A stretch of DNA of 64,000 nt from JAPOUP01 sp965203255 (GCA_965203255.1 OZ241882.1:3286001-3350000), one strand, 5' to 3'; shown: positions 54,470 through 64,000, counted from the first letter of the stretch. Program-made: numbers and translations. Notes: a model not told the origin generated them from the letters alone.

Positions 54470-56136
54470 GCCATTTTGCGCAACGGCGTACCCGGCCGCT
54501 GCCGTGTCTGCCATTCAGGGTCAACGAAATAGGGTAAATTTGACGGCGGCAGCCTTCGGCCAAGGATATGATCGGATGCCTTTTCGCCGATCATCATCGA
54601 AGGAGCATTGAGATTGCAGCTGGGAATCATTGGCATGATAGAACTGTCGGCGACCCGAACTGCGTCCACGCCATAAACGCGGCATTCGGGATCCACCACG
54701 GCATCCGGTCCGGTCCCCATCTTACAGGTGCCGGAAGGATGATAGGATGACTGCATATGGTCCCGAACAAAGGCATCTATTTCGTCATCGGTCTGAACGT
54801 CGGCTCCTGGAGATAGCTCACGTCCCCGATAGCCATCCATCGCAGGTTGGCCAAGGATCTCACGGGCGAGCCGGAAAGCGGAGCGGAACTCGACCCAATC
54901 CTCATGACAGGACTGGTAGTTGAAGGCTATCGACAGCCCATCGTCAACGCTTGGCCCCTTCAGTTTCACCTGTCCTTTTGACTGGCTGCGCTGCGGTGAG
55001 ACCTGCACCTGAAATCCATGGAATTTGTAGAAATCCTTGCTGCCTTCCTCGACGGCGATCGGGAAGCAATAGAACTGCAGGTTGGGGAACCTGATTCCGG
55101 CCTCGCTGCGCACGAATGCGCCGGTTTCAAAGTGATTGCTCGCAAGTACGCCGTCGTGAAAGATCAACCAGCGCGCAATGGCGCGCACCTGCCCCAGCGG
55201 TCCAAGATGCTTGAACAGCGACACAGGTTCAAGGCAGGCCATCTGAATTGCACTGATCTGATGATCCTGCAGATTGGCCCCGACCCCGGGCAGATCATGT
55301 ATGACAGAGATGCCGTGTTCGCGTAGATGTTCGGCTGGTCCCACACCCGACTGCATCAGGAGTTTTGGGGTGTTGAACGGTCCCGAACACAATATGACTT
55401 CGCGCACGATCTTGACTGCCCTTTCCGCGCCGCCTTGGCGGTAGAGGATTGCAACCGCGCGTTTGTCGTCCCAGACTATCTTGGTCGCTTCCGCCTTTGT
55501 CAGGATCGACAGGTTAGGCCTTTTTCGGGCTTCCCGCAAAAATCCGCGCGCGGTACTCCATCGGTAGCCGTTGCGGGCGTTCATCGGAAAGCGGCCAAAC
55601 CCTTCCTGCGAATAGCCGTTAACGTCATCTGTCGGTCTGTACCCTGCTTCGGCGCAAGCTTTCAGGAAGGCTTCCGAGATCGGATTCAGCTTCGGCGCGG
55701 TACTAACTCCGATCGGTCCGCCCCGCCCCTGATATTCGTTGGCTGGGTTTTCCCACCCCTCAAGACGACAATAGTACGGCAGAACGTCGGCGTATGCCCA
55801 GCCTTGAACTCCGGCCTTCGCCCAGCCCTCGTAATCGAGTGCGTTCCCGCGCAGGTAGACCAAACCATTGATGCTGGAGGAGCCGCCCAGAACCCGGCCA
55901 CGGGCTTGCTTCAGGCGCCGCCCGCTTAGATTGGGTTCGGGCTCGGTTTCATAGTCCCAATTGTATTGCGGCGCATTGAAAGCATATCGAGCCGCGGCAG
56001 GAATATGAAGGAGCGGACTAGTGTTTTCAGGGCCCGCTTCCAGGAGAATCACACTTATGCCCGGAACTTCGCTGAGGCGCGCCGCCACTATCGCGCCGGA
56101 ACTGCCTGAGCCCACTACAACGTAATCTGCCTGCAT
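54466..56136 (-). CDS. GMC oxidoreductase, choline dehydrogenase-like
   Basis: A 556-residue FAD enzyme. FAD-binding VVVGSGSSGAIVAARLSE is at the N-terminus, with GRVLGGSSSINGLVYLRG and the catalytic His block SSYHPSGTCKMGTGPDAV. The end NLNAPSMMIGEKASDHIL and SNLPYFVDPEWQTRQRPG resembles BetA. It may oxidise the choline released by BetC. No betaine-aldehyde dehydrogenase (betB) gene is in the window. Other alcohol substrates cannot be excluded. Confidence 0.82.
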   Translation of the reverse strand: MQADYVVVGSGSSGAIVAARLSEVPGISVILLEAGPENTSPLLHIPAAARYAFNAPQYNWDYETEPEPNLSGRRLKQARGRVLGGSSSINGLVYLRGNALDYEGWAKAGVQGWAYADVLPYYCRLEGWENPANEYQGRGGPIGVSTAPKLNPISEAFLKACAEAGYRPTDDVNGYSQEGFGRFPMNARNGYRWSTARGFLREARKRPNLSILTKAEATKIVWDDKRAVAILYRQGGAERAVKIVREVILCSGPFNTPKLLMQSGVGPAEHLREHGISVIHDLPGVGANLQDHQISAIQMACLEPVSLFKHLGPLGQVRAIARWLIFHDGVLASNHFETGAFVRSEAGIRFPNLQFYCFPIAVEEGSKDFYKFHGFQVQVSPQRSQSKGQVKLKGPSVDDGLSIAFNYQSCHEDWVEFRSAFRLAREILGQPAMDGYRGRELSPGADVQTDDEIDAFVRDHMQSSYHPSGTCKMGTGPDAVVDPECRVYGVDAVRVADSSIMPMIPSCNLNAPSMMIGEKASDHILGRRLPPSNLPYFVDPEWQTRQRPGTPLRKMA

Positions 56137-56406
56137 TCGGCCGTCCAGCCTTCCAACGCCTCGCTAGGGAGAATTATTCACCTGTTGGCATGTTGTGCAA
56201 TTACGTCGCCAATCGCAACCGCATTATGCCGTCTATGGGCAGTGTTGCCGTTTGGGACACCGCGTGGGCCATATCCCCAAACGCAGCCACGGACCATACG
56301 ACTCCCTGTCAGAAGTGGAACCGACCGATCGGCAAGGCTCATATAGTCGCACCGATCGACGGGCTCGAAAACTGCCGCCAGCTTGCAAAAGGGCGGTGGC
56401 GGCACT

Positions 56407-56700
56407 TCAATAGAACGCCATCATGTTGTTCCGCAGGATGACCTGAATCGCGTAAACACCGATCAACGCAATCAAAGGCGCCAAATCAAGGCCGCCGGTA
56501 TTAGGCAGAAAACGGCGAATTGGCGCATAAATTGGCTCAAGAAGCTGATTCAGCCCGTTCCAAATCTGAGAGACGACCGGTTGCCGTAGGTTCAGGACCT
56601 GAAAACCGATCAACCAGCTCATGATGATATGCGCAATCATGACGAACCAGACTACATTGAGGATCAACATTAGGATCTGAAAAAGCGAAGTCATGGACAT
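56407..56700 (-). CDS. YggT-family membrane protein
   Basis: A 97-residue protein with two hydrophobic stretches (ILMLILNVVWFVMIAHIIMS and the C-terminal LAPLIALIGVYAIQVIL) joined by LEPIYAPIRRFLPNTGGLDL, the YggT signature. The family is widespread and tied to cell shape or osmotic stress in other bacteria; its exact role is unsettled. The 270 bp downstream to the GMC gene are non-coding. Confidence 0.88.
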   Translation of the reverse strand: MSMTSLFQILMLILNVVWFVMIAHIIMSWLIGFQVLNLRQPVVSQIWNGLNQLLEPIYAPIRRFLPNTGGLDLAPLIALIGVYAIQVILRNNMMAFY

Positions 56701-56988
56701 GCCCCTGAATTCAATGAGCGCTGCAGTCTCAACTAAGGGGCGCGAAGCGGACTGGCAAGCCGCAGAACTCTGGGCCAGGTGGTCGCATAGAGCAATGTGT
56801 CCTGAACAAGGGACAGAAGCTATCCTGGTCTCATGATCATCGGCTTACTCCGGCTGTCATCGTCTATTGTCACCACAGCAAAGTGGTTGTCATGGTTCGA
56901 ACTGTGACACCGTCCTGACCCATGCTGCGGCCGCTTGTCTTATGTGCTCGCTGACTGTCATATCATCCGGAAATCGAAGGCGGGAAAC

Positions 56989-58359
56989 ATGGCAGAATCA
57001 AGCACTGGGCAGAAAATATGGGGCTGGATGATGTTCGACTGGGCCAGCCAGCCCTACAACACGCTTCTTCTTACCTTCATATTCGGCCCATTCTTTGCTG
57101 ACATCACTGCTGACCGCCTCATGTCAGCTGGTGCTGACGAGGAGTTGGCCAGAGCCAACGCGCAGGCGTATTGGGGATACGGACTCGCCGCATCGGGCGT
57201 ATTGATTGCCGTCACGGCACCTATCCTGGGCGCGATCGCGGACAGTAAGAAACGTCGGCTACCCTGGATCTGGCTGTTTTCCGTTCTCTACGTAGTTGGA
57301 GCCACGGGACTCTGGACAGCGGAACCGGCCGGCTTCAGCGTGCTCGGCGTGCTGGCATTCTTCGCTGTTGGACTGATCGGAATGGAATTCGCCACGATCT
57401 TCACCAATGCGATGTTACCGACCTTGGGAAATCGAAGGGAGATCGGAGCGATTTCTGGCAGGGGATGGGCACTTGGCTATGTTGGAGGTGTTCTTGCACT
57501 CGCCCTTACGTTGGTGTTTCTCGCGGAAAGCAAGAGTGGAGTCACATTGATCGGGCTGGAGCCAATCTTCGGCCTTGATCCCACGCTTCGTGAAGGGACG
57601 CGTTCGGTCGGACCATTTACCGCAATCTGGTACGCGGTATTCATGATTCCGTTCTTCCTATGGATTCGTGAACCTCCCGTCATCAAACACCGTGTTCCAT
57701 CTGTCAGGCAGGGATTGCGGGATCTGGGGAAGACACTGAAATCAATGCCAGGGCGACCGTCAATGGCATCGTTCCTGGCATCCTCCATGTTCTATCGAGA
57801 CGCGTTGAATGGAATTTACACCTTTGGCGGCATCTACGCCTTCGGTGTGCTGGATTGGTCGCTGATTGACATTGGGGTCTTCGGGATAGTTGGAGCGGTC
57901 TCCGGTGCCATTTTCGCTTGGGTAGGTGGGCTGGCGGATCGAAAATTCGGACCGAAGCCAGTGATCACAACCTGCATCGTACTTCTTGTGGTGACGGTGA
58001 TCATGATCATCACGGTGAGCAGAACAACTGTGCTCGGGCTAACGATCGACCCTACCTCATCGATTCCTGACATAGCGTTCTATTTCTTCGGCTCCGTCAT
58101 TGGTGCGGCCGGAGGTGCGCTGCAGGCCGCGAGCCGAACAATGCTGGTCCACCAGTCGCGGTTGGAGCGTGTAACGGAAGCATTCGGTCTCTACGCGCTG
58201 GCGGGCAAGGCAACCGCGTTCCTGGCTCCCGCTGCCATTGCCATTGTTTCAGATCTGACTGGAAGCCAGAGATTGGGCGTTACGCCACTGATTGCGCTTT
58301 TCCTGTTCGGCTTAATCCTGCTACTCTGGGTAAGGCCAGAAGGAGACAGAACCACATGA
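56989..58359 (+). CDS. MFS transporter of the Atg22/UMF1 type
   Basis: A 456-residue permease with about twelve membrane segments. It has the Atg22-like start WGWMMFDWASQPYNTLLLTF, the ILGAIADSKKRRLPW loop and the NAMLPTLGNRREIGAISGRGWALG block. It is probably an efflux or nutrient permease of unknown substrate. ATG 56989 has GGCGGGAA just upstream; the open frame extends to 56935. It overlaps mepA by 4 bp. Confidence 0.85.
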   Translation: MAESSTGQKIWGWMMFDWASQPYNTLLLTFIFGPFFADITADRLMSAGADEELARANAQAYWGYGLAASGVLIAVTAPILGAIADSKKRRLPWIWLFSVLYVVGATGLWTAEPAGFSVLGVLAFFAVGLIGMEFATIFTNAMLPTLGNRREIGAISGRGWALGYVGGVLALALTLVFLAESKSGVTLIGLEPIFGLDPTLREGTRSVGPFTAIWYAVFMIPFFLWIREPPVIKHRVPSVRQGLRDLGKTLKSMPGRPSMASFLASSMFYRDALNGIYTFGGIYAFGVLDWSLIDIGVFGIVGAVSGAIFAWVGGLADRKFGPKPVITTCIVLLVVTVIMIITVSRTTVLGLTIDPTSSIPDIAFYFFGSVIGAAGGALQAASRTMLVHQSRLERVTEAFGLYALAGKATAFLAPAAIAIVSDLTGSQRLGVTPLIALFLFGLILLLWVRPEGDRTT

Positions 58360-59270
58360 TCAAGGTTCCTGCCAAGTTCCTGTCTGTGGCAGCCGTTCTG
58401 TCCCTTGGTCTGGGCCCGTCGGCAAGCGGACAGACGGGCTCAATGCTAACCGATAACGGCATCGACATGATGGCAGTCGCAAAGACTCTGTTCGGCGCTG
58501 AACGGAACGCCTCGACTCAGGCGCCTGAGCCGGTTGGAAGCTACGCCAAGGGGTGTCTTGCCGGGGCGGTCCAATTGCCGGAGAGTGGGCCAACCTGGCA
58601 GGCGATGCGGCTGAGCCGCAACCGCAACTGGGGCCATCCCGAGACGATCAGATTCGTCAAGCGACTGTCCAGGTCGGCCGCTGGACAGCCCGGCTGGAAA
58701 GGACTTTATGTCGGCGATATATCCCAACCAAGGGGCGGGCCTATGCTTACAGGGCACCGTAGCCACCAGATCGGGTTGGACGTCGACATTTGGATGCGGC
58801 CTGCCGACGACCTGACCCTCTCCGTTCAGGATCGGGAGGAAATCTCTTCCATCTCGATGCGCCGCAACTCAGGAGCCTACGTCAATGAAGACTGGACCCG
58901 GGCCCATCACAGAATCCTGAAGGCGGCTGCAAAAGACAAAGCTGTGGCGAGGATATTCGTCTTTCCGGGCGCAAAGGTCCAGATGTGCAATGACGAAGGT
59001 GAAGACCGGGTCTGGCTCCGCAAGATCCGGCCATGGTGGGGGCACCACTACCACTTTCACGTCCGGCTCAATTGCCCGGACGGTGCATCCGATTGCGTCG
59101 AGCAGCAACCACCTCCATCTGGAGATGGCTGCGAAGCCGCTGAGAGTTGGGTATATGATATCCTAAATCCGAAACCGCCGGATCCCGATGCACCGCCACC
59201 CAGGCCGCGTCCCGAAATCATGATGGCTGACCTGCCCATGCTGTGCGCACACATTCTTTCGATGCGCTGA
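58356..59270 (+). CDS. mepA: Penicillin-insensitive murein endopeptidase
   Basis: Periplasmic LAS-type metallopeptidase that cuts D-alanyl-meso-DAP cross-links in peptidoglycan. The 304-residue protein has a signal peptide (VAAVLSLGLGPSASGQ), the zinc motif GHRSHQIGLDVDIW and the second motif WWGHHYHFHVRLNCP. The C-terminus is rich in Pro. Its ATG overlaps the MFS gene stop (ATGA). Confidence 0.93.
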   Translation: MIKVPAKFLSVAAVLSLGLGPSASGQTGSMLTDNGIDMMAVAKTLFGAERNASTQAPEPVGSYAKGCLAGAVQLPESGPTWQAMRLSRNRNWGHPETIRFVKRLSRSAAGQPGWKGLYVGDISQPRGGPMLTGHRSHQIGLDVDIWMRPADDLTLSVQDREEISSISMRRNSGAYVNEDWTRAHHRILKAAAKDKAVARIFVFPGAKVQMCNDEGEDRVWLRKIRPWWGHHYHFHVRLNCPDGASDCVEQQPPPSGDGCEAAESWVYDILNPKPPDPDAPPPRPRPEIMMADLPMLCAHILSMR

Positions 59271-59529
59271 CTGGTTCGGCCTTGGCGGTACCGTTGCTTG
59301 ATATCGGGGCGCATCGCACCGGCGATCCGAATCCGGTGCTGTTGGTGACATTGCTCGATCGGAGGCACCGGGAACCCGCCGAAAGGTTCGCTGGCCCCGA
59401 AAGTCGTGAATGGTGTGTGACCAATTGCCGGGAGTCCGATTGGTTGTGAGAACGGATTAGAGGCGTTAATCACGTTTGGTCTCAACCAACCGGGCAGCCA
59501 TGCCGCCCTCCATTCTTTCGGTTCGCCAC

Positions 59530-60150
59530 ATGTCCCGCATAATTCCCGGTGTTGTCGCCATGGCTGCCATTGTCGTGGCATCGAACGTGCTGGTTCAGTT
59601 CCGTTTCGGCGACTGGTTAACCTGGGGGGCCTTTACCTACCCATTCGCGTTTCTCGTGACGGACATCATCAACAGAATACACGGCGCAAGGCCGGCACGG
59701 GCTGTCGTCTACGCGGGATTTGGTGTCGGTGTCGTCTGCTCGGCCATCGGCACGCTGATAACCGGTGAATTTGGCCCTCTGGTAACCCATCGTATCGTGC
59801 TCGGGTCTGGCCTCGCATTCCTGACAGCCCAGCTGGTGGACGTCTCGGTATTCAGCCGTCTGCGGAACCGGGCATGGTGGCACGCGCCACTGGCCTCGAC
59901 ATTGATTGGCTCGACGCTGGATACCATTCTGTTTTTCTCCATCGCGTTCTCCGCGACCCTGATGTTCCTTGAACCCAGGAACGATGTTGGCTGGGCAAAC
60001 GAAATCCTCCCACTTCTTGGCTTGGGCCCGGCCGCGCCGCTATGGGTGTCCTTGGCGCTAGCGGACTGGATGGTCAAGCTTGGAATTGCGTTGGTCGCGC
60101 TTATTCCTTACCGACACCTGATCAAGGTAGTTTCGGCACGCACAGCATAG
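59530..60150 (+). CDS. yhhQ: Queuosine precursor transporter
   Basis: An integral membrane protein of about 206 residues importing preQ0/preQ1 for tRNA queuosine synthesis. It shows the VAMAAIVVASNVLVQFRFGD start, the TYPFAFLVTDIINRIHG core and the family Ser-Thr-Asp block ASTLIGSTLDTILFFSIAFS. ATG 59530 gives the family-like start; ATG 59500 is in frame, neither has a good ribosome site. No preQ1 riboswitch could be made out in 59271-59529. Confidence 0.87.
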   Translation: MSRIIPGVVAMAAIVVASNVLVQFRFGDWLTWGAFTYPFAFLVTDIINRIHGARPARAVVYAGFGVGVVCSAIGTLITGEFGPLVTHRIVLGSGLAFLTAQLVDVSVFSRLRNRAWWHAPLASTLIGSTLDTILFFSIAFSATLMFLEPRNDVGWANEILPLLGLGPAAPLWVSLALADWMVKLGIALVALIPYRHLIKVVSARTA

Positions 60151-60621
60151 GATTTCCTGGTCGAATCGAATTCGGATCCTGCCCGCCGTACTCGAAGCAA
60201 CCGAAAGACGAGCCGCACGCAACTTGCACGTCCGCTGGTGTTGGCTCAAGGTGTTTGTACATAGGCAGGTCGGGGACTGGCGTAGCTACACAGTCAAGAT
60301 GGCGTCGTCGGATGGTCGGCGACCCGGGAGTGAATTTCCCAAGTGCCTGACCGTCGCCCTGATTTGGCTGGCAGATGCTTTTGATCGAGTTGGTATGATG
60401 TTGAATGAAGGAGTGATGATTGCTGCAGCGAATGCCCGTCCCGGTAAACCGGGTGCGTGGAGTTGAATCCATAGCACCGGGCCGAACGTCCAGACACCAT
60501 AGGTCCCTGGTATCGGAATTGACTGAAATCAGCCGTAACATATCGGAACATCGGTCAGTCACTTCCATCGAGGATCTCAGCATGAAGTGCGACAGGCAAT
60601 GCGATTTCCCGTGAATTGGTC
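60151..60621. other. Gap between yhhQ and arfB
   Basis: About 470 bp with only short overlapping frames. No terminator or promoter could be supported. Confidence 0.35.
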
Positions 60622-61050
60622 ATGAAGATAACTGAAAACGTGCTCATCGAGGACTGGGAGTTTAGCGAGCAGTTCATTCGTGCGGGCGGCCCCGGTGGCC
60701 AGAATGTGAATAAGGTCGCGACTGCGGTCGAACTCAGATTCGAAGCGGCTCGCTCTCCGAACCTGCCGGCCCCGGTCAAGGCGCGCCTCAAGAGACTGGC
60801 GGGGCGACGCTGGACTGTGGACGGTGCAATCGTGATCCAGGTTGACGAAACACGCAGCCAAGGAAGAAACCGGGAGATCGCCCGAAATCGTCTTGCCGAT
60901 CTCATCCGTAAAGCCACAATCGCTCCCAAGCGTAGGGTTCCGACAAAGCCAACCCCAAAATCGAGGCTCAAGAGATTGAAGGCCAAGAGAATGCGCGGCG
61001 AGGTCAAGTCGTTGCGGGAACGGGTCAGGAACGGAAGCGACGACGGTTGA
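60622..61050 (+). CDS. arfB: Peptidyl-tRNA hydrolase ArfB (ribosome rescue)
   Basis: A 142-residue release-factor-like protein that frees peptides from stalled ribosomes. It has the catalytic GGQ loop in RAGGPGGQNVNKVATAVELR and the strongly basic C-terminal tail (KPTPKSRLKRLKAKRMRGE) that enters the mRNA channel. ATG 60622 gives the ArfB start; a TTG at 60616 is in frame upstream. Confidence 0.93.
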   Translation: MKITENVLIEDWEFSEQFIRAGGPGGQNVNKVATAVELRFEAARSPNLPAPVKARLKRLAGRRWTVDGAIVIQVDETRSQGRNREIARNRLADLIRKATIAPKRRVPTKPTPKSRLKRLKAKRMRGEVKSLRERVRNGSDDG

Positions 61051-61263
61051 GACTGCCCTCTGAATTGCCGCCCGCAAGTCACCGTCGCCTGAGCTGACCT
61101 TAAGGTGAGCATCAGTAGATCAGGCCAAGGTTGAATCACTTTGGCCGTGAGCAGTCGCCCAGATCAACTGAACCGCAACTTTCCAGAGATTCCAGCGAAA
61201 AGACTGTGAAATCCACCACCCGCCTGCTTGCCAAGTCATTCGACGGCCATTAGGCAGCCGAGC

Positions 61264-62388
61264 ATGAATGTTGGGACGCGGAAAAGGACTGTCGTCAGTT
61301 CCTGGAATGAATGGGACCCGCTGCGGCATGTGATCGTTGGGCGGGCGGATGGTGGCCACATTCCTCCGAGGGAGCCTGCCCTGGATGCAAAGGTTCCCGA
61401 GGACAGCGATATGCGTGGGAAATGGGGACAAAGGCCGAAGGAAACGATCAACCGGGCCAACGAGCTTCTCGACGGCTTTGCCGCCATTCTTCAGTCGCGG
61501 GGCATTCGGGTGGACCGCCCCGTGCCAATCGATCATTCGCTACCGGTCACTACGCCCGACTTCCATACAGATAGCCAGTTCGGCTGCATGCCCCCTAGGG
61601 ACGTACTTCTGACAGTCGGTCCGGAAATTCTCGAAGCGACAATGTCCTATCGCTGCCGGTGGTTCGAATATCTGAATTACCGTCCTCTCCTGCAGCGATA
61701 TTGGGAAGAGGATCCGCACTTCAGGCACGAGGCGGCACCGAAGCCGCGGCTGACCGCTGCCGATTACCGGGATGACTATCTTTCAGAAGGGATCGATGTG
61801 GACCAAAGGCTGAAATGGACCGCCGAGAGGTTCTTTGTCACCACCGAGGAAGAGCCACTATTCGATGCCGCAGATGTTCTGAGGTTCGGAAAGGACCTGA
61901 TCGTTCAGCACGGGTTCACAACCAACCTCAAGGGAATCGAATGGCTCCGGCGGCATTTCTCCGATCACCGGGTTCATGCGGTCAACTTCCCCGGTGATCC
62001 CTATCCAATCCACATTGATGCGACGTTCACGCCGATTCGGCCAGGGCTGATCCTGAACAATCCGCTGCGACGTCTTCCTGACGATCAGCGCATTATGTTC
62101 AGCAGGAACGACTGGGAGATCGTCGATGCCGCGCAGCCAGCCCACAACAAACCGCCCCCGCTCTGCTATTCTTCCGTCTGGCTCAGTATGAACGTCTTGG
62201 TGCTTGACCCAAAGACCGTCTGTGTTGAGAAAACGGAAGTGTACCAAGCTGAACAACTCGACAGGCTGGGTATGGAAGTGATTGAAGTTGACATGCGCGA
62301 TGCCTACGCGTTTGGAGGCGGGTTGCACTGCTGTACTGCCGATGTCCTTCGTGAAGGGAATATGCAGGACTACTTCCCTGCCCAATAG
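61264..62388 (+). CDS. Glycine amidinotransferase-like enzyme
   Basis: A 374-residue protein of the arginine:glycine amidinotransferase family. It starts with VSSWNEWDPLRHVIVGRADG, and has the Asp block LFDAADVLRFGKD, the catalytic His in YPIHIDATFTP and the catalytic Cys in GGGLHCCTADV. The family transfers the amidino group of arginine to glycine (giving guanidinoacetate), inosamine phosphates or similar amines. A creatine-type pathway would fit the sarcosine oxidase genes upstream, but other acceptors are possible. An in-frame ATG lies at 61228. Confidence 0.85.
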   Translation: MNVGTRKRTVVSSWNEWDPLRHVIVGRADGGHIPPREPALDAKVPEDSDMRGKWGQRPKETINRANELLDGFAAILQSRGIRVDRPVPIDHSLPVTTPDFHTDSQFGCMPPRDVLLTVGPEILEATMSYRCRWFEYLNYRPLLQRYWEEDPHFRHEAAPKPRLTAADYRDDYLSEGIDVDQRLKWTAERFFVTTEEEPLFDAADVLRFGKDLIVQHGFTTNLKGIEWLRRHFSDHRVHAVNFPGDPYPIHIDATFTPIRPGLILNNPLRRLPDDQRIMFSRNDWEIVDAAQPAHNKPPPLCYSSVWLSMNVLVLDPKTVCVEKTEVYQAEQLDRLGMEVIEVDMRDAYAFGGGLHCCTADVLREGNMQDYFPAQ

Positions 62389-62578
62389 TCGGAACCATCA
62401 AGGTAATGGACAGTTGACGGAAATACCGACTGCCATCGCCCGACATTTCCGCTCGTCCCATCGAATCAGCTGAAGATGGTACTGCGCAACCAAATTGACT
62501 GCGCTGGATCGGCAGTTCCCTTCGATGGCTTGTTTGACACATTCGGCACTGATCCAGCAACCAATCGCGGAGGAGAAC

Positions 62579-63862
62579 ATGCAAGATCGCCTGCGGATGC
62601 GAAGGGACCGGCTGCTTGGGCCGAACATGACGACCTTCTACAACGAACCGGTGCATATCGTTCGAGGGGAAGGAGTCTGGCTGTGGGATACCTGCGGACG
62701 CAGATATCTGGACTGCTACAACAATGTCGCGCATGTCGGGCACTGCCATCCTAGGGTTGTCGATGCGATCGACAGACAGGCCAGGACGCTCAACACCCAT
62801 ACGCGCTACCTGCACGAAGGCATTCTGGACTATGCGGAGCGGCTGACGGGTACGTTTCCCTCACATCTGGATTCCGTTGTAATGGTCTGCACCGGATCGG
62901 AAGCGAACGACATCGCGCTTCGAATGGCTCAGGTGATCACCGGCAAGACCGGGATCATCGCAACCGACAGCACCTATCATGGAAACACCGCCCTGGTCTC
63001 GCAGCTCTCCGCAAGACAACCACCGGTTGGAGGTTATGCCCCGAACGTCGTTCGCGTACCTGCGCCCGACAGCCTGCGGCCGGTTGGCGGTAGCGTCGGC
63101 GGGCAGGCAAAGGCCTTCGCTGACCACGTCACGAAAGCCATCAACTGGCTTGACGATCAGGGTCACGGCCTCGCCTGCCTGATTCTCTGTCCATATTTTG
63201 CCAACGAAGGGTTTCCCGACTTACCGCATGGATTTCTTGATCTGACAGTGGAAGCGGTCCGCAAGGCCGGTGGTATCCTCATCGCAGACGAGGTCCAGCC
63301 AGGATTCGGCAGGTTGGGAAGTCACTTCTGGGGACATAGTCGCATCGGGATTCATCCTGACGTAGTAACCCTCGGAAAGCCGATGGGTAACGGCCACCCG
63401 GTAGCGGCGGTGATTGCCCGTCGCGAGATCACCGCCGCTTTCCGCAGGGCATATAGGTACTTCAACACTTTCGGAGGAAATCCAGTCAGTTGCGCTGCGG
63501 CGATGGCAGTGCTGCAGGTGCTCGAAGAGGATCGGCTGGCGGAGAATGCGCATGATGTGGGAACCTACGCACTTGAACAACTCCGGAAACTGCGGCATCC
63601 GCTTATCCGCGATGTGCGAGGCGCTGGATTGTTCTTCGGAGTTGAATTCGCAGACGATGAACTGCGACCCCTCCCGGAATTCACCAAGAGTGTCGTTGAA
63701 GCAATGAAGGATCGTGGGATTCTCCTCAACCGACTTGGACGCGACTACAGCTGTCTGAAGATCCGCCCGCCAATGCCTTTCAGCTGTGAGCATGCGGATA
63801 TCCTGGTTGACGCCCTGGCGGAGGCCCTCGCGGTCTCGCGGTCGCATCCGGATGACCACTGA
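62579..63862 (+). CDS. Class III aminotransferase / phospho-lyase (AGXT2L-like)
   Basis: A 427-residue PLP enzyme. It has YLDCYNNVAHVGHCHPRVVD, the VCTGSEANDIALRMAQ phosphate-binding block, LIADEVQPGFGRLGSHFWG and the PLP lysine in VTLGKPMGNGHPVAAV. These fit the AGXT2-like branch, which includes ethanolamine-phosphate and 5-phosphohydroxylysine phospho-lyases. ATG 62579 is preceded by GGAGGAG; the upstream frame from 62495 lacks this. It overlaps the next kinase-like gene by 11 bp. Confidence 0.85.
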   Translation: MQDRLRMRRDRLLGPNMTTFYNEPVHIVRGEGVWLWDTCGRRYLDCYNNVAHVGHCHPRVVDAIDRQARTLNTHTRYLHEGILDYAERLTGTFPSHLDSVVMVCTGSEANDIALRMAQVITGKTGIIATDSTYHGNTALVSQLSARQPPVGGYAPNVVRVPAPDSLRPVGGSVGGQAKAFADHVTKAINWLDDQGHGLACLILCPYFANEGFPDLPHGFLDLTVEAVRKAGGILIADEVQPGFGRLGSHFWGHSRIGIHPDVVTLGKPMGNGHPVAAVIARREITAAFRRAYRYFNTFGGNPVSCAAAMAVLQVLEEDRLAENAHDVGTYALEQLRKLRHPLIRDVRGAGLFFGVEFADDELRPLPEFTKSVVEAMKDRGILLNRLGRDYSCLKIRPPMPFSCEHADILVDALAEALAVSRSHPDDH

Positions 63863-64000
63863 GGCATTGGCAATAAGGGCAGCGGAGGCATGGGGCGGTA
63901 CGGCACATCCGCCACGCCTGCTGTCGCACCGTGAGAACGCCGTCTTTGAAGTCACGTTGCCGTCAGGCCTCGCCGCACTTCGGCTGCATCGACCTGGATA
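63852..64000 (+). CDS. Aminoglycoside-phosphotransferase-fold kinase, N-terminal part
   Basis: Runs off the window. The visible 49 codons read MTTEALAIRAAEAWGG, then RLLSHRENAVFEVTLPSG and ALRLHRPG. This is the N-lobe start of the APH/hydroxylysine-kinase family. It overlaps the phospho-lyase stop, so the pair is probably a kinase plus phospho-lyase route for an amino alcohol. Confidence 0.72.
   Translation, partial: MTTEALAIRAAEAWGGTAHPPRLLSHRENAVFEVTLPSGLAALRLHRPG

Overview
The window reads as the chromosome of a GC-rich alphaproteobacterium, most likely a Rhodobacterales member. The basis is conserved synteny and protein likeness: mutM, an enoyl-CoA hydratase gene, rpsT, dnaA, dnaN, recF and gyrB in this order mark the neighbourhood of a replication origin. 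No tRNA or rRNA gene and no CRISPR array was seen.

Layout. 0.15-2.3 kb: housekeeping genes mutM, echA-type and rpsT. 2.4-9.4 kb: an accessory block between rpsT and dnaA. It holds a decayed ABC exporter fragment, then a leftward operon of a MerR-type regulator, a von Willebrand A protein and a very long Sel1-repeat protein. The Sel1 gene is cut by a 1.7-kb insertion sequence with an 11-bp target duplication; removing the element restores a 752-residue frame exactly. 9.5-10.9 kb: non-coding, candidate oriC. 10.9-18 kb: dnaA, dnaN, recF, a LysE-type exporter gene and gyrB. 18.3-24.3 kb: an EF-G paralogue, trhO, pncA-pncB and a Rieske ferredoxin.

24.4-38.4 kb is a mobile-element graveyard. Two inverted, multi-repeat transposon ends (24.4 and 28.7 kb) enclose an ISKra4-type remnant that was itself hit by an IS630 element, plus an intact Fic-domain gene. 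After an IS30 fragment come a DAO-type oxidase, a TauE/SafE permease, an AstE/DoeB-type deacylase and an aminotransferase gene broken by a second IS630-type element. A third, frameshifted IS630 copy sits in an IS66 fragment.

38.4-56.1 kb is a catabolic region. A leftward run of twelve tightly spaced or overlapping genes encodes an EutA-like racemase-family protein, a metal-less M24 hydrolase, heterotetrameric sarcosine oxidase (soxB-D-A-G), an M20 peptidase, then an Ehu-type ABC transporter with choline-sulfatase betC embedded in it. A divergent GntR/FCD regulator and a choline-dehydrogenase-like GMC oxidase flank it, and a second M24 protein lies downstream. A palindrome over the -10 box of the operon is a good candidate site for the GntR protein. 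Together the genes suggest uptake and breakdown of choline-O-sulfate or related N-methylated or ectoine-like solutes, with sarcosine as a central intermediate; the substrate assignment is inference.

56.4-64 kb returns to ordinary genes: yggT, an MFS permease with mepA, the queuosine-precursor transporter gene, arfB, then a glycine-amidinotransferase-like gene followed by a class III aminotransferase/phospho-lyase gene overlapping an aminoglycoside-phosphotransferase-fold kinase that runs off the window.
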